Shown piece after piece: positions 49,677-62,600 of a stretch of DNA of 64,000 nt. Under the pieces are notes generated by a model. That model saw nothing but the letters and a program-made list of their open reading frames with translations, made no database searches and had not been told where the DNA came from. Each line of letters starts with the position of its first letter. The stretch's first letter is position 1. The position numbers and the translations under genes are program-made. The DNA is from Tamarix chinensis (lineage: Eukaryota; Streptophyta; Magnoliopsida; Caryophyllales; Tamaricaceae), in contig CM060175.1 of NCBI GenBank assembly GCA_030549775.1, forward strand, positions 12,360,455 to 12,424,454, written 5' to 3'.

Positions 49677-49983
49677 GTACCCCAAATTAAGAGGAGTATT
49701 ATAAGGATTGATCTGGCTACTTATATTAACATGGTATACCATCCTTTTAGTGATTACATTCTAAGAACTCTACAGTTAAGCATATTCATCGTGGAGCAAT
49801 TTTTTGGATGGGTGACCTGACCCTCCTTTGAAGTTTCAGAAATTTTTCAAAATTTTTCTCAGGTAGCACGTGAGTGGGTAAAAAGAGTATTGAACGGACT
49901 CATATTATTCTATGGGGCTAGGTGATCAATCCGAAAGTACTCCAAGGTATCCCCCATATGGTTGTATTAACTCGGATATTACA
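49677..49983 (+). mobile_element. Cassandra LTR3, remainder
   Basis: Continues the Cassandra LTR from base seven ('TACCCCAAATTAAG'), with 'ACAGTTAAGCATA' and 'GGATGGGTGACC' 5S-like boxes, and ends GGATATTACA. Immediately after it, element A's 5' LTR resumes. Confidence 0.85.
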
Positions 49984-52359
49984 CAACATACCTGAGCTAC
50001 TATTATCATTTGGTAGAACAGATCCATTAACACCTCTTAGGGCAAAATACTCCTAAGCTACTATTCTTAAATTGATGGAATGGTTTGAAACACTTCTCAG
50101 AGATAACACACTTGTGCCACTATTATCATCCAGTGGAACATACCCATAAACACATCGACCTAACTCACATGATATTTCACTTTAAATGATTAATATCTTA
50201 TTCATTTTTTATTTAACAAGTATAGAACATGTTCAAAATAGGTAAGGCACATTATGAGATCATAAGGCCATTCTCTATGGTTAAAACTCTTATATTTCCC
50301 CAACACTCTAATTTCAAATTTTTATTATAACTATTCTTGTGTTACTCTTTTAACCACCAAACTTAGTACATCTTCCTTAAATATTATTCTTATCAACAAA
50401 CTAGAATTTCAAGGCCTAATTCTAGGGTCTTGTTTAGATAATAATAACCCTATCTCAAAAATTACTATTCTTGGAGCTTATGAATCTTAATTTAACAAAT
50501 TCATCATAAATTTTCTTGTACGGCTCAATAAAATACCATATTCAATACAAATTCCCGAAACACTAAGGTTAACAAAATATTTGACTTTCATGTTCTACCT
50601 CTACCATTTCACACATATGATAATAGTCTCTACCTTTTAGGGTTAATATTCCCACATCAAACTATTTTCATACTTCATTAAACTTAATTTATTCACAGAT
50701 ACTCTAAGCACTTCATATAAACTCCTCATATTATTTTGGATTATGTAACACCTTAAAATACTCACATTGACTAAAATATGCTTATTGATAATAATAAAAA
50801 AAAAACCCTTTATTCAAGCACATCTTATATGCTTGGTAACATTATCCATAAATCCTCCATTTATCACCATATAGTTTATTACAATATTTTCATACTCATC
50901 ATGCCTTAATAAACCTATGATACAATAATAGTTCATACCGAGGGTTTTTTTCCACGTAAATTAACAACCCCAGATAATTATTACTTATTTTGTATCATGT
51001 AATATCAACCGTATGTCATAACATTAAAAATCATATATTAAATCACATAATAATATCATGGTATAACACATAAGAGTTAATAACACTAAGCAATCAAAAA
51101 CCTATAATATGACAAGTATCCTTACAAAAACATTACAGTCTTTAAGCACACAAATCCTATTCCATTTCTTCTGGAACCACAGGAAAATCACCTAATAAAT
51201 CATAATAAAACACCTTTAGGATTAAACCACATAATTAAGAAAATGAAATAGTGTGAGATTGGAGGATTAAACCAAGACAAACCACTTTGAGAGGGCAATA
51301 ATGGTAGCCACCAAAACTATAGGAATGATGTTTGGTGGTTGGGGCCGAGTGGTGGAGGGTGTGGTGTGGTGCAAGCTACCAAAAGTGGAAGGGGTACATT
51401 TGTGGATTCTACTAAGGTTGGATTGGTGGTTGTTGGTGAATATGTCAAAGAGGAGGAAGGTAGGATTTGGTTGAAGCTGTCAAAAGGGAGGTTGGGGCTA
51501 TAGTTGAAGTTGCCAAAGGGTAAATGGTTGCATCGGTTTTTGGTGCAACATCCAAGGAAGAAAAGAAAGGAGAAGGTTGGGGATATTTGGCTAAAGGTGG
51601 AGGGGATGTGGTGCAGTCATTTTTTTTATAGCTAAGGAGAAATAAAAAAAAAGGGAAAGGGTTATAGTTTGGTGAATAAGGATAGTAATAGAGTATTTGG
51701 CCCTTAGTTGTAAGGGCTTTTGGTATAGTTGGACATAGGTTATGGAGATGCATTGGTTGGCCTTCTCGGTGGGGGGTTTTGAGGTATTTTTGAAGTGGCA
51801 AGGAGATGGAGAAAGAGGTAGAATGTGATATTATTTCTATAGAAAACAAAAGGAAGAGAAGAGAGGGTGGTCGGGGCATTTATTGCTAGGTTTATATATG
51901 CATACAGATGCACAAAGATGAGAAAGAGGGGCTTGTGAATGACTAAAATTTTTAACACCGACCCTTAAGATATGGAGGGGGAGTTGATGGGGGTAGAGGG
52001 TAGGCTTAGCAAGGGGGATTTGAGCACGCAAGGGGAAGGGAAGGAAACCGGTTAGGGGAAAATATGAGGGGAAGGAGAAGAGAAAGATAAAGGAGAAAAG
52101 GGTGATGGAATGGGTTTAGATTTAGGTTTAGGTTAAAAATAATGTAGGTTAGGGTATTAAGATAAATTTATTAAATGATTATTTGGGATTAGGTTTAGGA
52201 TAGGAAAGATATTAATAATCTGAATTAAAAATTAGGGTTAGGATAAGATTTATGATTAAGGAGGTAGGGTAAGATAAAAATATATATTTTCTGAGGTTAA
52301 AATTAGGTTATGATATTAATTACTCAGGATTAAGGTTAGCTATAATTCGATGTATTGCA
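49984..52359 (-). repeat. 5' LTR of element A, second part
   Basis: Aligns throughout with 31460-34179 of the 3' LTR, including the repeated CCACTATTATCAT..GTGGAA units (49990-50150), the TATA box (minus, about 51893-51904) and the end TGTATTGCA. CATAA follows as the target duplication. The open frames within (51445-52031, minus) are not conserved as proteins. Confidence 0.85.
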
Positions 52360-52364
52360 CATAA

Positions 52365-52595
52365 GTTATGTCTAGTCCATAATTTGGATACGTTTTTAAT
52401 GAGTTACATACACATAACACATAAAGGTTAGTGTTTCGATTTTACTTTAGTTCCATTAAAATACCCCAAAAACTTTAAATAAATAAAATATAAAATGGTC
52501 ACTAAAATGTTTAAATATAATTCAAAAATCTAGTAAGAAGAATTACAATCTCAACCAAACCCTCAAAATATTATTTAGAACTGAATAATATTAGG
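52365..52595. other. Short spacer between elements A and F
   Basis: Contains 'AAAATACCCCAAAAACTTTAAATAA' in its middle, resembling an LTR start, but no supported element. TTAGG at 52591-52595 would be the left target duplication of element F; its partner is outside or lost. Confidence 0.45.
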
Positions 52596-54780
52596 TGTAA
52601 CATACTTCATTCCAAAACTAATCTAAGAAGGAACCGATTATCTCAACGCACTAACCCAAAGGTTCCTAGGCCCATCAAGCAAATCATCTTTATCAGTCAA
52701 CAATATCACCTGAAAAATGGATCCATAATAAGTGGGGAGTAACACATAACTTAAATATACACAAAATATAATTTAAAAATAAATTACACCTTTTGAGTAA
52801 GGTAATTTAATTTATTTATTAAATTCCAAAATAAATTAGATGAATTACATATAAATTTCTCAAATCTTATTCTTAATTCCTTATATTATTGAGGATAGTA
52901 AAATGTGAGTAATTTAATTAATTTATTAATTTATACATCTACCTAGAGTATATTAATATACAGGAATTATGTAGAGGGAAGAGAACGTTATAGAACAAAG
53001 AAAAGCCTCTAGTCGTTCTACCCAAGGTCACCTAGGGAAACTCTCTAGTCGGTCATGGAATGCAAAAGTTGGATAACATATAAATAAAAATTTCACTAGT
53101 GTGCACACCCCCAAATCCAGAGCCTTAATTACAACTCGGGGAAAACTCGCTAGTTGGTTGTAAATAAGGATGAAGAGGATGAAACCCGGTAATAAAAATG
53201 TAACGACAAATGATGAGCTAGTAGGTTCGGAGAAACCCTTTAGTCAACCCAGAGGTACCAACCTAAAGGCTTTCTTACACTCATTTCCCTTATCTTTCAT
53301 TATAAGTATTTAATATTTTATTTAATGGCTTTCACATAGTACATAAAATACATAAAAGTACATCACCATTATTCATCCATGTATATATATAGTTATATCC
53401 ATTTACAACATAATAAAATAACAAAAAAATAATTTAAGCCACAAATTTTATCAGTAGATAGTAATATATATTCAATCCGATTAGAATCCTTATATGTGTA
53501 TACATCAAGGAATGAATTTATCACCTAATTATTTATAATCTAAAATTTTTCCCTCACTCCAAAATTTTCCAAGTTAATCTATCATCATTGTTAAGAATGA
53601 GAAGTTCATTAGAGGACAAAGACCATTGTCTATATACTAATTACCAAAGTCATTTACTAATAGTACCATGAGAAAAATTAAATTATTGAGTCATACTAGT
53701 GGTCAAACTTTTATCAAACTCACAACAAATTTCATTATTTATTAATACTAACTTACACATATAAAAAATATGCTAAAAGAACAACATAACTGGTGGTACT
53801 TGAACAATAAAAAAAAATAACTACAAGAATGAAACCAAGAAGTTGTCAATGATTAGTCGTGACATCATGGCACTATGTAAATGTATATGCATGTGCATGC
53901 CTGATTATATGTAATTGAATGGTATATGCAATTTTAATAATTATTTAAATAGACATTAATCTATAATATTTTATTTAATCACCTTGATCATGTCAACGAT
54001 TCCATGTATAGTCTATCCTTATACAAAATTAAATTATTTTACTGCATGTATTGTAAATTTATCTATAAATTATATTATATGTATATTTAAATTATGAGTT
54101 ACCTCTAGATATTTAGGAAAAGATTAAAGCCACAAAGATAGTCTTCACTTGGTATCCATGAATCCGTCAACACTCTCTTAGATATCGATTGATAAATATA
54201 AAACAAATATTTTTATATTAATAAAAATTACAAGTATATTATGTATACTCGTGTAAAAATAAATTTTAATAATATTAGATCTCATGAGCCTTGTCAATAC
54301 TTGGATGAAATAATAATTACTCTTGATTAGTAAAGAAGGATTGGAAAATTTAGTTGCACTACTAAAGGGGAATGGTGGTTGAACATGACTCATAGTAATT
54401 GGAGAAGGAGATTAGCAGATAAAGGAAAATTAAATTAGAATATGATTTGTGCGCATATGTATATATATACATATATACAGTCAGACACGTGAAAATTTTA
54501 TTAATTATAGTTGGAAAAGGCTACTTGAGCCGTAAATCTTTCCAACTCTATGGAAGACATAGTCAAGTGAAAATGATTAGTAGTGTGGTTATATACATAC
54601 ATTCATTATAAATATTATTATTATCATCATCATCATCATCATCATTTGGCCCATATAATTATGAGTCCAATTTGTATCGAATTAGATCATGATTATGGAT
54701 TAAAGTTGGACTCATTCCATATAAAATTAGTTTAAATAAAATAAAAAGTTTTTAAATAAAATTACGAGTGTTAAAACTCA
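52596..54780 (-). repeat. 3' LTR of element F
   Basis: Plus-strand ends TGTAACATAC (52596) and AAAACTCA (54780), i.e. TG...CA in element orientation, next to the polypurine tract AATGAGGG. The sequence differs from LTRs A-E, but 52995-53270 has a comparable short array of 'CTAGTCGGTC'-type units (four copies). An (ATC)n run lies at 54623-54643. Confidence 0.7.
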
Positions 54781-55510
54781 CCCTCATTAGAGAAAGTTTT
54801 ATCCTCATAACCAAAATTAACGTACCTAATTCAAAAATTTGTGGGTACTTCTCTCTCATTATTTCGCAATTTCCTAGGTTGCCTCCTCATTCTTCTAATT
54901 CCTCCGAAGAACCTTCACAGGTGGGATAACCTTATTCCGCAATGATTAATTCTATCGGTCCAAAACTTTCACTAGCTGCTCTTCATATGTCAAGTTTTCT
55001 TCTGGGTTCATGAACTCGGTTTCAATGATATGGGTGGGATCATGTCTATAATCCCCTAATTGTGACACATGGAAAACATTATGGACCTTGGTTAGCTCAG
55101 TCAGTAAAGCTAACTAATAAGCTACTTTATCGATCCACTCTAAAACTTCATATGGACTGATATATTTTAGGCTTAGCTTGACCTTCTTGCCAAATCTCAT
55201 CACTCCTTTCATAGGAATTACTCTCAAGAATACCTTATCTCCAATCTCATACTCCTCAAGTCTACGATGTTGATTTGCATAAGATTTTTTTCAATCCTAG
55301 GCTGCTCTCATTTTCTCCTAGATGACTCAAACTTGTTCCATTGCAGACTCTTATCATCTCATTACCTAATATAATAGTCTCACTGATATCATTCCAACAC
55401 GATAGGCTCTGGCACTTTCTCCCCCAAAAGGCCTCATACAGTGCCATTTGTATACTAGCACGGTAGATATTGTTATAGGAGAACTTAATAAGGCTCAAGC
55501 ATTGATCCTA
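54781..55510 (-). pseudogene. Element F chromodomain-like tail and integrase C-terminus
   Basis: 'HIIETEFMNPEENLTYEEQ' and 'LVKVLDR' (about 54950-55040), then 'KNEEAT' and 'EKYPQIFELG' (54840-54900), are the chromodomain-like end of chromovirus integrases, with stops. 55262-55498 is open ('LIKFSYNNIYRASIQMALYE'), the end of the integrase core region. In active relatives the chromodomain targets insertion to particular chromatin; that is family knowledge. Confidence 0.7.
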
Positions 55511-56130
55511 AGTCTCCTAAAACTCTAGTACACATGCTCTCAGCATATCTTCTAGAGTTTGAATGGTGCACTCTGTCTGACTGTCTATAGTTGCATGGAA
55601 ATCTATGTTGTACTTGAGTTTTGTCCCAAATTCCATCTACAACTTGCTCTAAAAGTTAGATAAGAACCTTGGGTCCCTATCAAAAATTATGCCTTTAGGT
55701 ATCCCATGCATATGACTTACCTCTCGGACATAGGCATCAACCAATTGCTCCATGCTCCATGTATCCCTCATGGTAATGAAATAATCCACCTTTGTCAATT
55801 GATCCACAACAACCCAAATAGAATTTTAACCTTCTCAAGTCCATGGAAAAAACATCATAAAATCTATTGATACAAAGTCTTATTTCTATCTAGGCACCTC
55901 TAGCGATTACAAAAGTTCTCTAGGCCGTTGATGTTGTACTTTTACTTTCTATGAAGTTAGGCACATAGAAACAAATTATATCGCCTCCCACTTTATATTA
56001 TTCCACCAAAATTTCTTCTCAAGATCCTTATATAACTCGTCACCTCTTGGATGTACCAAATGAGGTGTGTTGTGTGCCTCTTCTAAAATCCTTGTCTTAT
56101 TCTCTTTATCATTGGAGACACACCTCCTTC
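55511..56130 (-). pseudogene. Element F integrase, broken
   Basis: The zinc-binding part reads 'HNTPHLVHPRGDELYKDLEK' near 56030-56090, with the Cys pair at about 55985-56000 in frame after a stop. Core: 'SIDFMMFFPWT' (first catalytic Asp, about 55850-55880), then 'HGIPKGIIFDRDPRFLS' (second Asp, about 55680-55720). At least five stops interrupt it. The active-site Asp residues persist although the frame does not. Confidence 0.75.
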
Positions 56131-57670
56131 CTTTAAGTCGTAGACTCCCATCATCATAAATCTTAAATTCTTAAGCTCAACCCTCTTCTTTTGCTTTCTT
56201 CAAACTCTTAAACATAGGGTCGTTTGTTTGGATTTCTCTTATTTCATCAAAGATGGTAGGCGTAAGGCTCATAGCACTAAGCATGCTAACTACTTCGCTA
56301 TGGTACACCACCTAAAATTCAAACTTTTTAAAATCTTCATGAAGCTCTATAGGTAACACTAACACCATATTTATGGAATGGTTTGACTACCTACTCAATG
56401 CATCTATAACCATATTTGCTTTCCCTTCATGGTACTAAATCTCAAGGTCATAATCCTTGATGAGTTCCAGCCACCTTCTCTGTATCATGTTAATTTCTTT
56501 TAGTGTAAAGATATATTTCAAGCTCTTATGGTCAGTGCATATCTTACATGATGAACCATACACGTAATGCCTCTATTATCTTTAGTGAAAATACCATCGC
56601 AGCAAGTTCAAGGTTATGTGTTGGGTAATTCCTTTCATTAGTCTTCGATTGCCTTAATTTATAAGCAATCACCTTCTCATTCTGCATCAACACACAACTA
56701 AGACCCTTCTTAAAGGCATCACTATAAATCTCAAATCCCTCTACTGTAGATGGTAATGACAATATAGGTGTTGAAGTTAGCTTCAACTTGAGTTCTCAAC
56801 AAGCTTGCTCACATTCATCAATCCAATGATACTTGGTGTTTATCATCATCATTTGAGTTAGAGGTTATGTTAACTTGGAGAAGTCATTCACAAATCACCT
56901 ATAATAACCTACTCATACAAGGAAGCTTGTTATTTCTGTGACATTGGTTAGCCTTTCCCAATCAAATACCTCTTGGAACTTCAATGGATCCACTAATACT
57001 CCTTCATTATAAATCATATGGCTAAGGAAAGCAACCTTCTCATGCTAAAACTCACATTTTGAGAGTTTGACGTAACCATTTTTGCTTCCTCAACATATCC
57101 AGGACCAATTATAGATATTTCTCATATTGCTTCTTATCCTTTGAGTATACTAGGATGTCATCAATAAAGACAACAACACAATGATCTAAGTACTCATGAA
57201 AGGTTCTGTTCATCTAATTCATAAACACTATTGGGGCATTAGTTAACTAGCATCACTCTAAATTCATAATGCTCATATCGAGTTCTAAGAGCTATTTTAG
57301 GTATATCCTTCTTCTTCATAGGGATTTGGTAATAGCCAGACCTCAAATCAATCTTAGAGAATACACCAAAATCCTGCAACTAACCAAAAAAATTATATCC
57401 TAGGAAATGGGTACTTTTTCTTGATCGTGACTTTATTTAACTACAGATAATTAATACACAATCATAAGGTCCCATATTTCTTCTTCACAAATAAAATTAG
57501 TGCTCCCCAAGGGGAAACTCTTGGCCTGATGAAACCCTTCTCCAATAATTCTGCCAATTGCTTCTTCAACTCGTGTAGCTCTATTGGTGTCATATGGTAA
57601 GGAGCCTTAGATATGGGTGTAATTGGAAGCAGAAGGACTATCTCAAATTCAACATCTTGTTAAGGTGGCA
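56131..57670 (-). pseudogene. Element F reverse transcriptase / RNase H, broken
   Basis: The RT begins near 57640 with '[20 protein letters not shown]' and '[20 protein letters not shown]'. The '[12 protein letters not shown]' catalytic motif is intact at about 57145-57180. RNase H is open at 56544-56786 ('FEIYSDAFKKGLSCVLMQ', 'NYPTHNLELAAMVFSLKI'). Frameshifts and stops between 56850 and 57450 make it inactive. Confidence 0.8.
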
Positions 57671-57740
57671 AGCCTGGTAGCTCCTTAGGAAAAACATAAA
57701 CGATAGGTATTTTATCCAGCGCCTCCTCCATGGTCAAATC

Positions 57741-58204
57741 TCACACACAACATAGATATACTCTATCCCCCTTCTTCATATGCTTCCTCACTCTCCTAGC
57801 TGAGATGAGTCTTACTCCAGGTTTGTTTACAATACCCTGATAAGAGATGCATTTTCCTTTCAGTCCCTTCAAGGAAAATTTTTTCTCCGTACAATCAAAT
57901 GTAACTTGATACTTGGCTAACCAATCCATCCCAGAATGAAATCAAATTTAGTAAGGTAAAATTGGATAAGGTTACCTAGTAAGTTGGTCCCTAATATGCT
58001 AATATGAACATTCTTAAAGACATTAGAACATGGAATGTTCTTTCTAGAGGGTTTAGTGACATATGTGGAGTTGGTTGATGTAGGAGTAAAGTTTTCCTTC
58101 ATTATAAATGTAGTGGATATAAAAGAATGAGATGTACCTGTATCAAAAAGTATAATAGCTGGTAGAGAGTTTACTAAAAAAAGTATCAGTAGCAACATCA
58201 GCAT
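57741..58204 (-). pseudogene. Element F aspartic protease, motif intact
   Basis: 'AIILFDTGTSHSFIST' holds an intact D-T-G active site (about 58130-58150), followed by 'SILGTNLL' and 'DFILGWIG'. After a one-base frame change come 'MDWLAKYQVTFDCTEK' (57741-57929), the segment after the protease in gypsy pol. Two overlapping open frames (57917-58204 and 57741-57929) cover it. It processes gag-pol in active relatives. Confidence 0.75.
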
Positions 58205-58705
58205 TTGCCTCAGCCTCTTCCCTGCTCATGACATATATGTGCCTCTAATTTCCTAAATTCTAATGGTTATGAGTATTTTTATTATGTTTCTATTGTTCAA
58301 GTTCATCCCTTTGCCGATAGTGATTATTTCCTCCCTAACTGCCATGTGGTGGAAGGTTAGGGTTTCTTCTATTTATCTTCTAGACTTACTAGGGGCACTC
58401 ATTAGCTTTGTGCCCATCCCCCCAACAAATAAAATAGTAGATGGGAGAACCATCACAATTATCTCTAAGATGAATAGGTTGGGTGCACCTCCTACAACTA
58501 TCTTGATCCAACTGAAACTTCCCTTTATATTGACCTCCTCCATGGTAGCATTGACCTTTGTCATCATTGTAGCTACAATCATCAATCTTGGGTCTCTTGT
58601 CTCCTCGATACTGATGGGGATTTCCTCCTATATCTCTCTTGTTGTGTATCCCTTGGAACTCCTCCTCCTACTCCTTGATGATATGATACAAATCCATGGC
58701 CCTAT
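58205..58705 (-). pseudogene. Element F gag C-terminus with altered zinc knuckle
   Basis: Minus-strand frame with 'YFICWGDGHKANECP' at about 58390-58435: a CCHC knuckle in which the first Cys position is aromatic. Upstream it is Asp/Gly/Gln-rich ('RGDKRPKIDD', 'HGGGQYKGKFQLDQDS'), typical of gag. It is cut at 58705 by LTR E. The plus-strand frame 58263-58838 is its shadow. Confidence 0.6.
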
Positions 58706-59206
58706 TGTAACACCTCAAAAACTCACTATTTTTTTTAAAATAGAAACACTTAAATTAAAACCAGTAAATTCTAGGAATGTTACCGCCACACTTAGTACCA
58801 GACCGGTTCTCTCCGACCATTATAGTATCAAGTGCTAAGGCTAAGGAAAGATTGTCATTAAAATCAAACCAAGAGTTCATAAAGAACTAGAAAGATCATA
58901 ACATTATAAATCAGAGTACGCGAAAAGAATTGTAATTCATATCCAAAAGATAAATAATATTACAACCAATAAAAGATTCATATAAAATATTCAATACAAG
59001 GTAATAAATCAAAAAGGATAAATCTGATACAAAAAAAATAACAGGAGGAAATAGATAACATAAAGGGTGAATCCAACCACACAACTCTTGAACTATGAAC
59101 TAGACACAAAATCCACACTAAGCCTCGCCTGATGCCTCACCCACCTACATAAAGTTAAAAGGGCTTTCTGCTCATGGGAATGAGCAGCACCCATAAAGAG
59201 GCGGAT

Positions 59207-59223
59207 CAGTATGCTACGTACTG
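59207..59223. promoter_or_regulatory. Near-palindrome in LTR E
   Basis: CAGTATGCTACGTACTG; on the minus strand CAGTACGTAGCATACTG, one base different from the LTR D version. Confidence 0.5.
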
Positions 59224-59404
59224 AGCAAAGTAACCATGCACTAAGGCCAACACATATAAGCACATAATCTAAATTGAATAATAAAAACAACATACTATTA
59301 TTTTAGATAAATAGATAAATAAATAAAAGCTATCTAAAGTCTGGATTAATTACTTATTAATCTCTTATAGATACTCTTTTCACACCATGTTATTTATCAA
59401 GCTC

Positions 59405-59770
59405 ATGCGAGTACATGAACCTCCCACTATTTTAGCTGGTGGCTCGATCACATATAGAGCATCATGCCCTAACCACTATTATAGCTGGTGGATCAGTCAC
59501 ACATAAGGTAAGAACCCTAACTACTATTCCTTACTAGTGGATCGGTTTAGTTCCTACTCACATGGAGTTCCACTATAAATACTTAGTATCTTTTAGGTGT
59601 CTTAGCAAACTCAAAGTTTGGTTTATTGAGCTCAGGATCCCCCACTATTATGACCGGTGGGCCTGAAACACATAGGGCATACACCTCCTGACCACTATTA
59701 TTCGTTGGTGGATCGGTCATATATAGGGTAAAACCCTAACCACTATTCCTAACATGTGGATCGGCTGGAG
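59405..59770 (-). repeat. CCAC-TATTATAGC-GGTGG tandem array in LTR E
   Basis: Six units with cores CCCACTATTTTAGCTGGTGG, CCACTATTATAGCTGGTGG and CCACTATTATTCGTTGGTGG etc. (about 59427, 59474, 59522, 59641, 59693 and 59739), the same module as in C and D on the opposite strand. As in C, the array looks like a duplicated group of three. Confidence 0.8.
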
Positions 59771-60569
59771 CTGACTCAATAATCTTTCACTTTAAACAAT
59801 TAAGATCTTAAGTGTCTTATTTAGAGATTTTATCCCTAGACATGCATGACTAACTCTCCCTACGCCTATCCTCCAATGGACTAAATGCATATCATCATAC
59901 TCCTGCACCTCCTAACTTGCCCCAACATCCTTTTCTCCATATCCTATATCACACTAGAATTCCAACTCTTAAGTATATGGGTCAAGGCCCACTACCCTAC
60001 TCTTCCAAGTCCACTCAATACCTCACTCTAGGGTTTTATCCCAAAACCCTAATTTAAACCTATGTGGTCCATCCTACTCCACTTCACATGACCCAAATTG
60101 TTTTAACACTCCAGACTTCAAAATTCTTATATTCAACCCTCACCATGACACCTTACTCCTCAAGTACACATGTGGTCCCCAAAACCCTGGGTAGCCACAC
60201 CAAACCCTAATGGCCACAAAAAACCTTAGCTTCCTCGTGTCCACATGTCACTCTTCCATTTCTCACATTCCACTTCTTATTTTTCCATGCCAATCATGCT
60301 CATCCTTACTTGATCATTTTCATCCTCCTCTTATACTTCACTTACCCTCATTTATTTCTCCTTTTTACCACCTCCTAAAATTAGGGTTTTTCCCCCAAAC
60401 CCTAACTAAGTCTCCTATGTACCCTTTTATTGTTCAACGTACTATTTTCCCCCATAGCCTCCAAACACCCAATCAACTCATCCACTACCTTCCTTTCATC
60501 TCAAATCAACTTTTTATACATAAACTTTACTCCCAAGCAGACACTAACCTCCCCATGCAAGCCTTCAAA

Positions 60570-61460
60570 CTTTCTCATGCAAAACCCTAAACTCCCATGT
60601 AAACCTTAGATTCACCAATGCAAACCCTAGATCCGTTCATACAAAACCCTAGATTCCTCCATGCCAAACCATAAATTCTGCCATGTAAAACCCTAGGTTC
60701 TCCCATGCATATCCATAGATTCTTCCATATGAAAACCTAGATTCTTCCCTACGTACTTAGATTCTCCCATACAAAACCATAGATTAGATTATCCCATGAA
60801 ACACCATATATTACATTCTTCTATGCGAAATTATAGATTCTATTCTCCCATATAACACCATAGATTAGATTCTCCCATACAAAACCATAAATTAGATTCT
60901 CCCATGCAACACCATAGATTAGATTTTCCCATGCAAAACCATAGATTAGATTCTCCCATGCAACACCATGGATTAGATTCTCCTATGTGAAACCATAGAT
61001 TCTATTCTCCCATATAACACCATAGATTAGATTCTCCCATACAAAACCATATATTAGATTCTCCCATGCAACACCATAGATTAGATTTTCCCAACCATAG
61101 ATTCTCCCATACGAAACCCTAGATTCTCCCATACAAACCATAGATTCAATTCTCTCATGCAACACCATAGATTAGATTCTCTCATGCAAATCATAAATTC
61201 TCCCATATGAATCCTAGATTCTCCTATACAAACCATATATTTAATTCTCTCATGCAACACCATAGATTAGATTCTTTCATACAAAATTACAGATTGTCCC
61301 ATACGAAATCCTACATTCTCCCATACAAACCATAGATTCAATTCTCTCAAGCAACACCATAGATTAGATTCTCCCATGCAAAATCATAAATTCTCACATA
61401 CGAAACCTTAGATTCTCCCATATAAAGCCATAAACTCTCCCATGCACAACCATAGATTCT
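60570..61460 (-). repeat. Expanded minisatellite with higher-order structure in LTR E
   Basis: About 35 copies (by eye) of units of 22-27 bp, often paired as 37-38 bp, around 'CCATAGATTAGATTCTCCC'. A roughly 162 bp block repeats (60839 and 61001), and a 95-97 bp block repeats at 61109, 61204, 61300 and 61397. It is homologous to two or three copies in LTRs C and D. Minus-strand frames made of 'LIYGV/ENL' repeats are artefacts. Not a CRISPR: there are no unique spacers. Confidence 0.9.
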
Positions 61461-62059
61461 CCCACTCTTTTATGTTATTTAAAATCCCTTTTTTATTCAT
61501 CCACTCATGTACCATTAAAATACTTAGGTCAACTCACGTCCCTTGGTTAACTTATACCCCTTTGGTCAACTTACTCCCCATGGTCAACCTCTTTCCCTAT
61601 TGGTCAACTTACTTCCCTTGGTCAACTTCTTTCCCCATTATCCTTGTTCATCCTTTCCCCCACACAATACCACATTCAACATCCTCACATGCATGTCTTA
61701 AAGGGTCACAACACATTACATCACATTCCATATCATTTCACCACATATACATATCAACATACACAATGGGAAGGCATATAAGCATACCATAACTCCAAGC
61801 TACTCCATACATAAAAATAATCAACATAAAATAGTCAACTAATAGCACATGATACACATCACAACATTATACAAGGCATCCAAGGCATATAATACATACA
61901 ACACAAATAAGGCCTTAGTTACACCCTTACCTAAAACGATACCAGTCTTGGAGCATGCTCCTACGCCTCCTTAGGGCTTTGACTAGTCTCATCTATATGA
62001 GGGAAAAACTAAAGATTAAATTCCCTCCTAACAAAATACTGTTATTTACTAACTTAGTC

Positions 62060-62530
62060 TAAGACTATATTTTTAATAAAATAATACCATATTAATAATA
62101 ATGACATTAACTAATTAATAATTTTGCTAAAGATATAAGAAACAACAGTAATATTGTAAAAGTTGATAATATAAGGTTTGAAGACTTTACCCTAATAATA
62201 ATAATGATCATACTAAAATAATAATAATGATGATAATAATAATAATAATAGCAATAATAATAATAATACTAAAAACAATAATAATAATAATAAAGATGAT
62301 TTAAAATAAATAGTGGGATAATGGCTTCAACCCTTCACCAAAATAATACTACTAATAATATTAGTAATATTAATAGTAAAATAGTTATAATAATAATAAT
62401 GAAATAATAATAACGATTGCGAAATAATAATAATAATATCATAGACTGAGAGTAAAATGAAGTAGGGATTCGACTCTACTTTAAAATAATAATAATACTA
62501 ATAATAGTAATATATTAGGAATAATTAAAA
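62060..62530. repeat. TAA/ATT microsatellites in LTR E
   Basis: Short AAT/TAA runs (62092-62110, 62197-62300, 62390-62440, 62485-62510) at the same relative place as in LTRs B, C and D. Confidence 0.8.
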
Positions 62531-62600
62531 TAAATTAAAATAAAATAAATAAGGCTTGTACACATAGTGAAAAAGGATTGAGAGAGTTTAGGGTTCCACC

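Larger units (their letters stand above)
52596..58705 (-). mobile_element. Element F: second Ty3/gypsy chromovirus, cut by LTR E
   Basis: Minus-strand order from right: gag zinc-knuckle region, protease, RT, RNase H, integrase, chromodomain-like tail, polypurine (AATGAGGG), 3' LTR. The right side ends at 58705, where the GGTGTTACA end of LTR E begins, so the 5' LTR and most of gag lie beyond E, outside the window. Pol is better preserved than in element A but still full of stops. Confidence 0.8.

Noticed and set aside
58263..58838. 191-codon plus-strand hydrophobic frame
   Set aside because: It is antisense to the gag end of element F and crosses the junction with LTR E.
60570..61460. CRISPR-like repeat array
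   Set aside because: Units are contiguous minisatellite copies without unique spacers, in a plant LTR.
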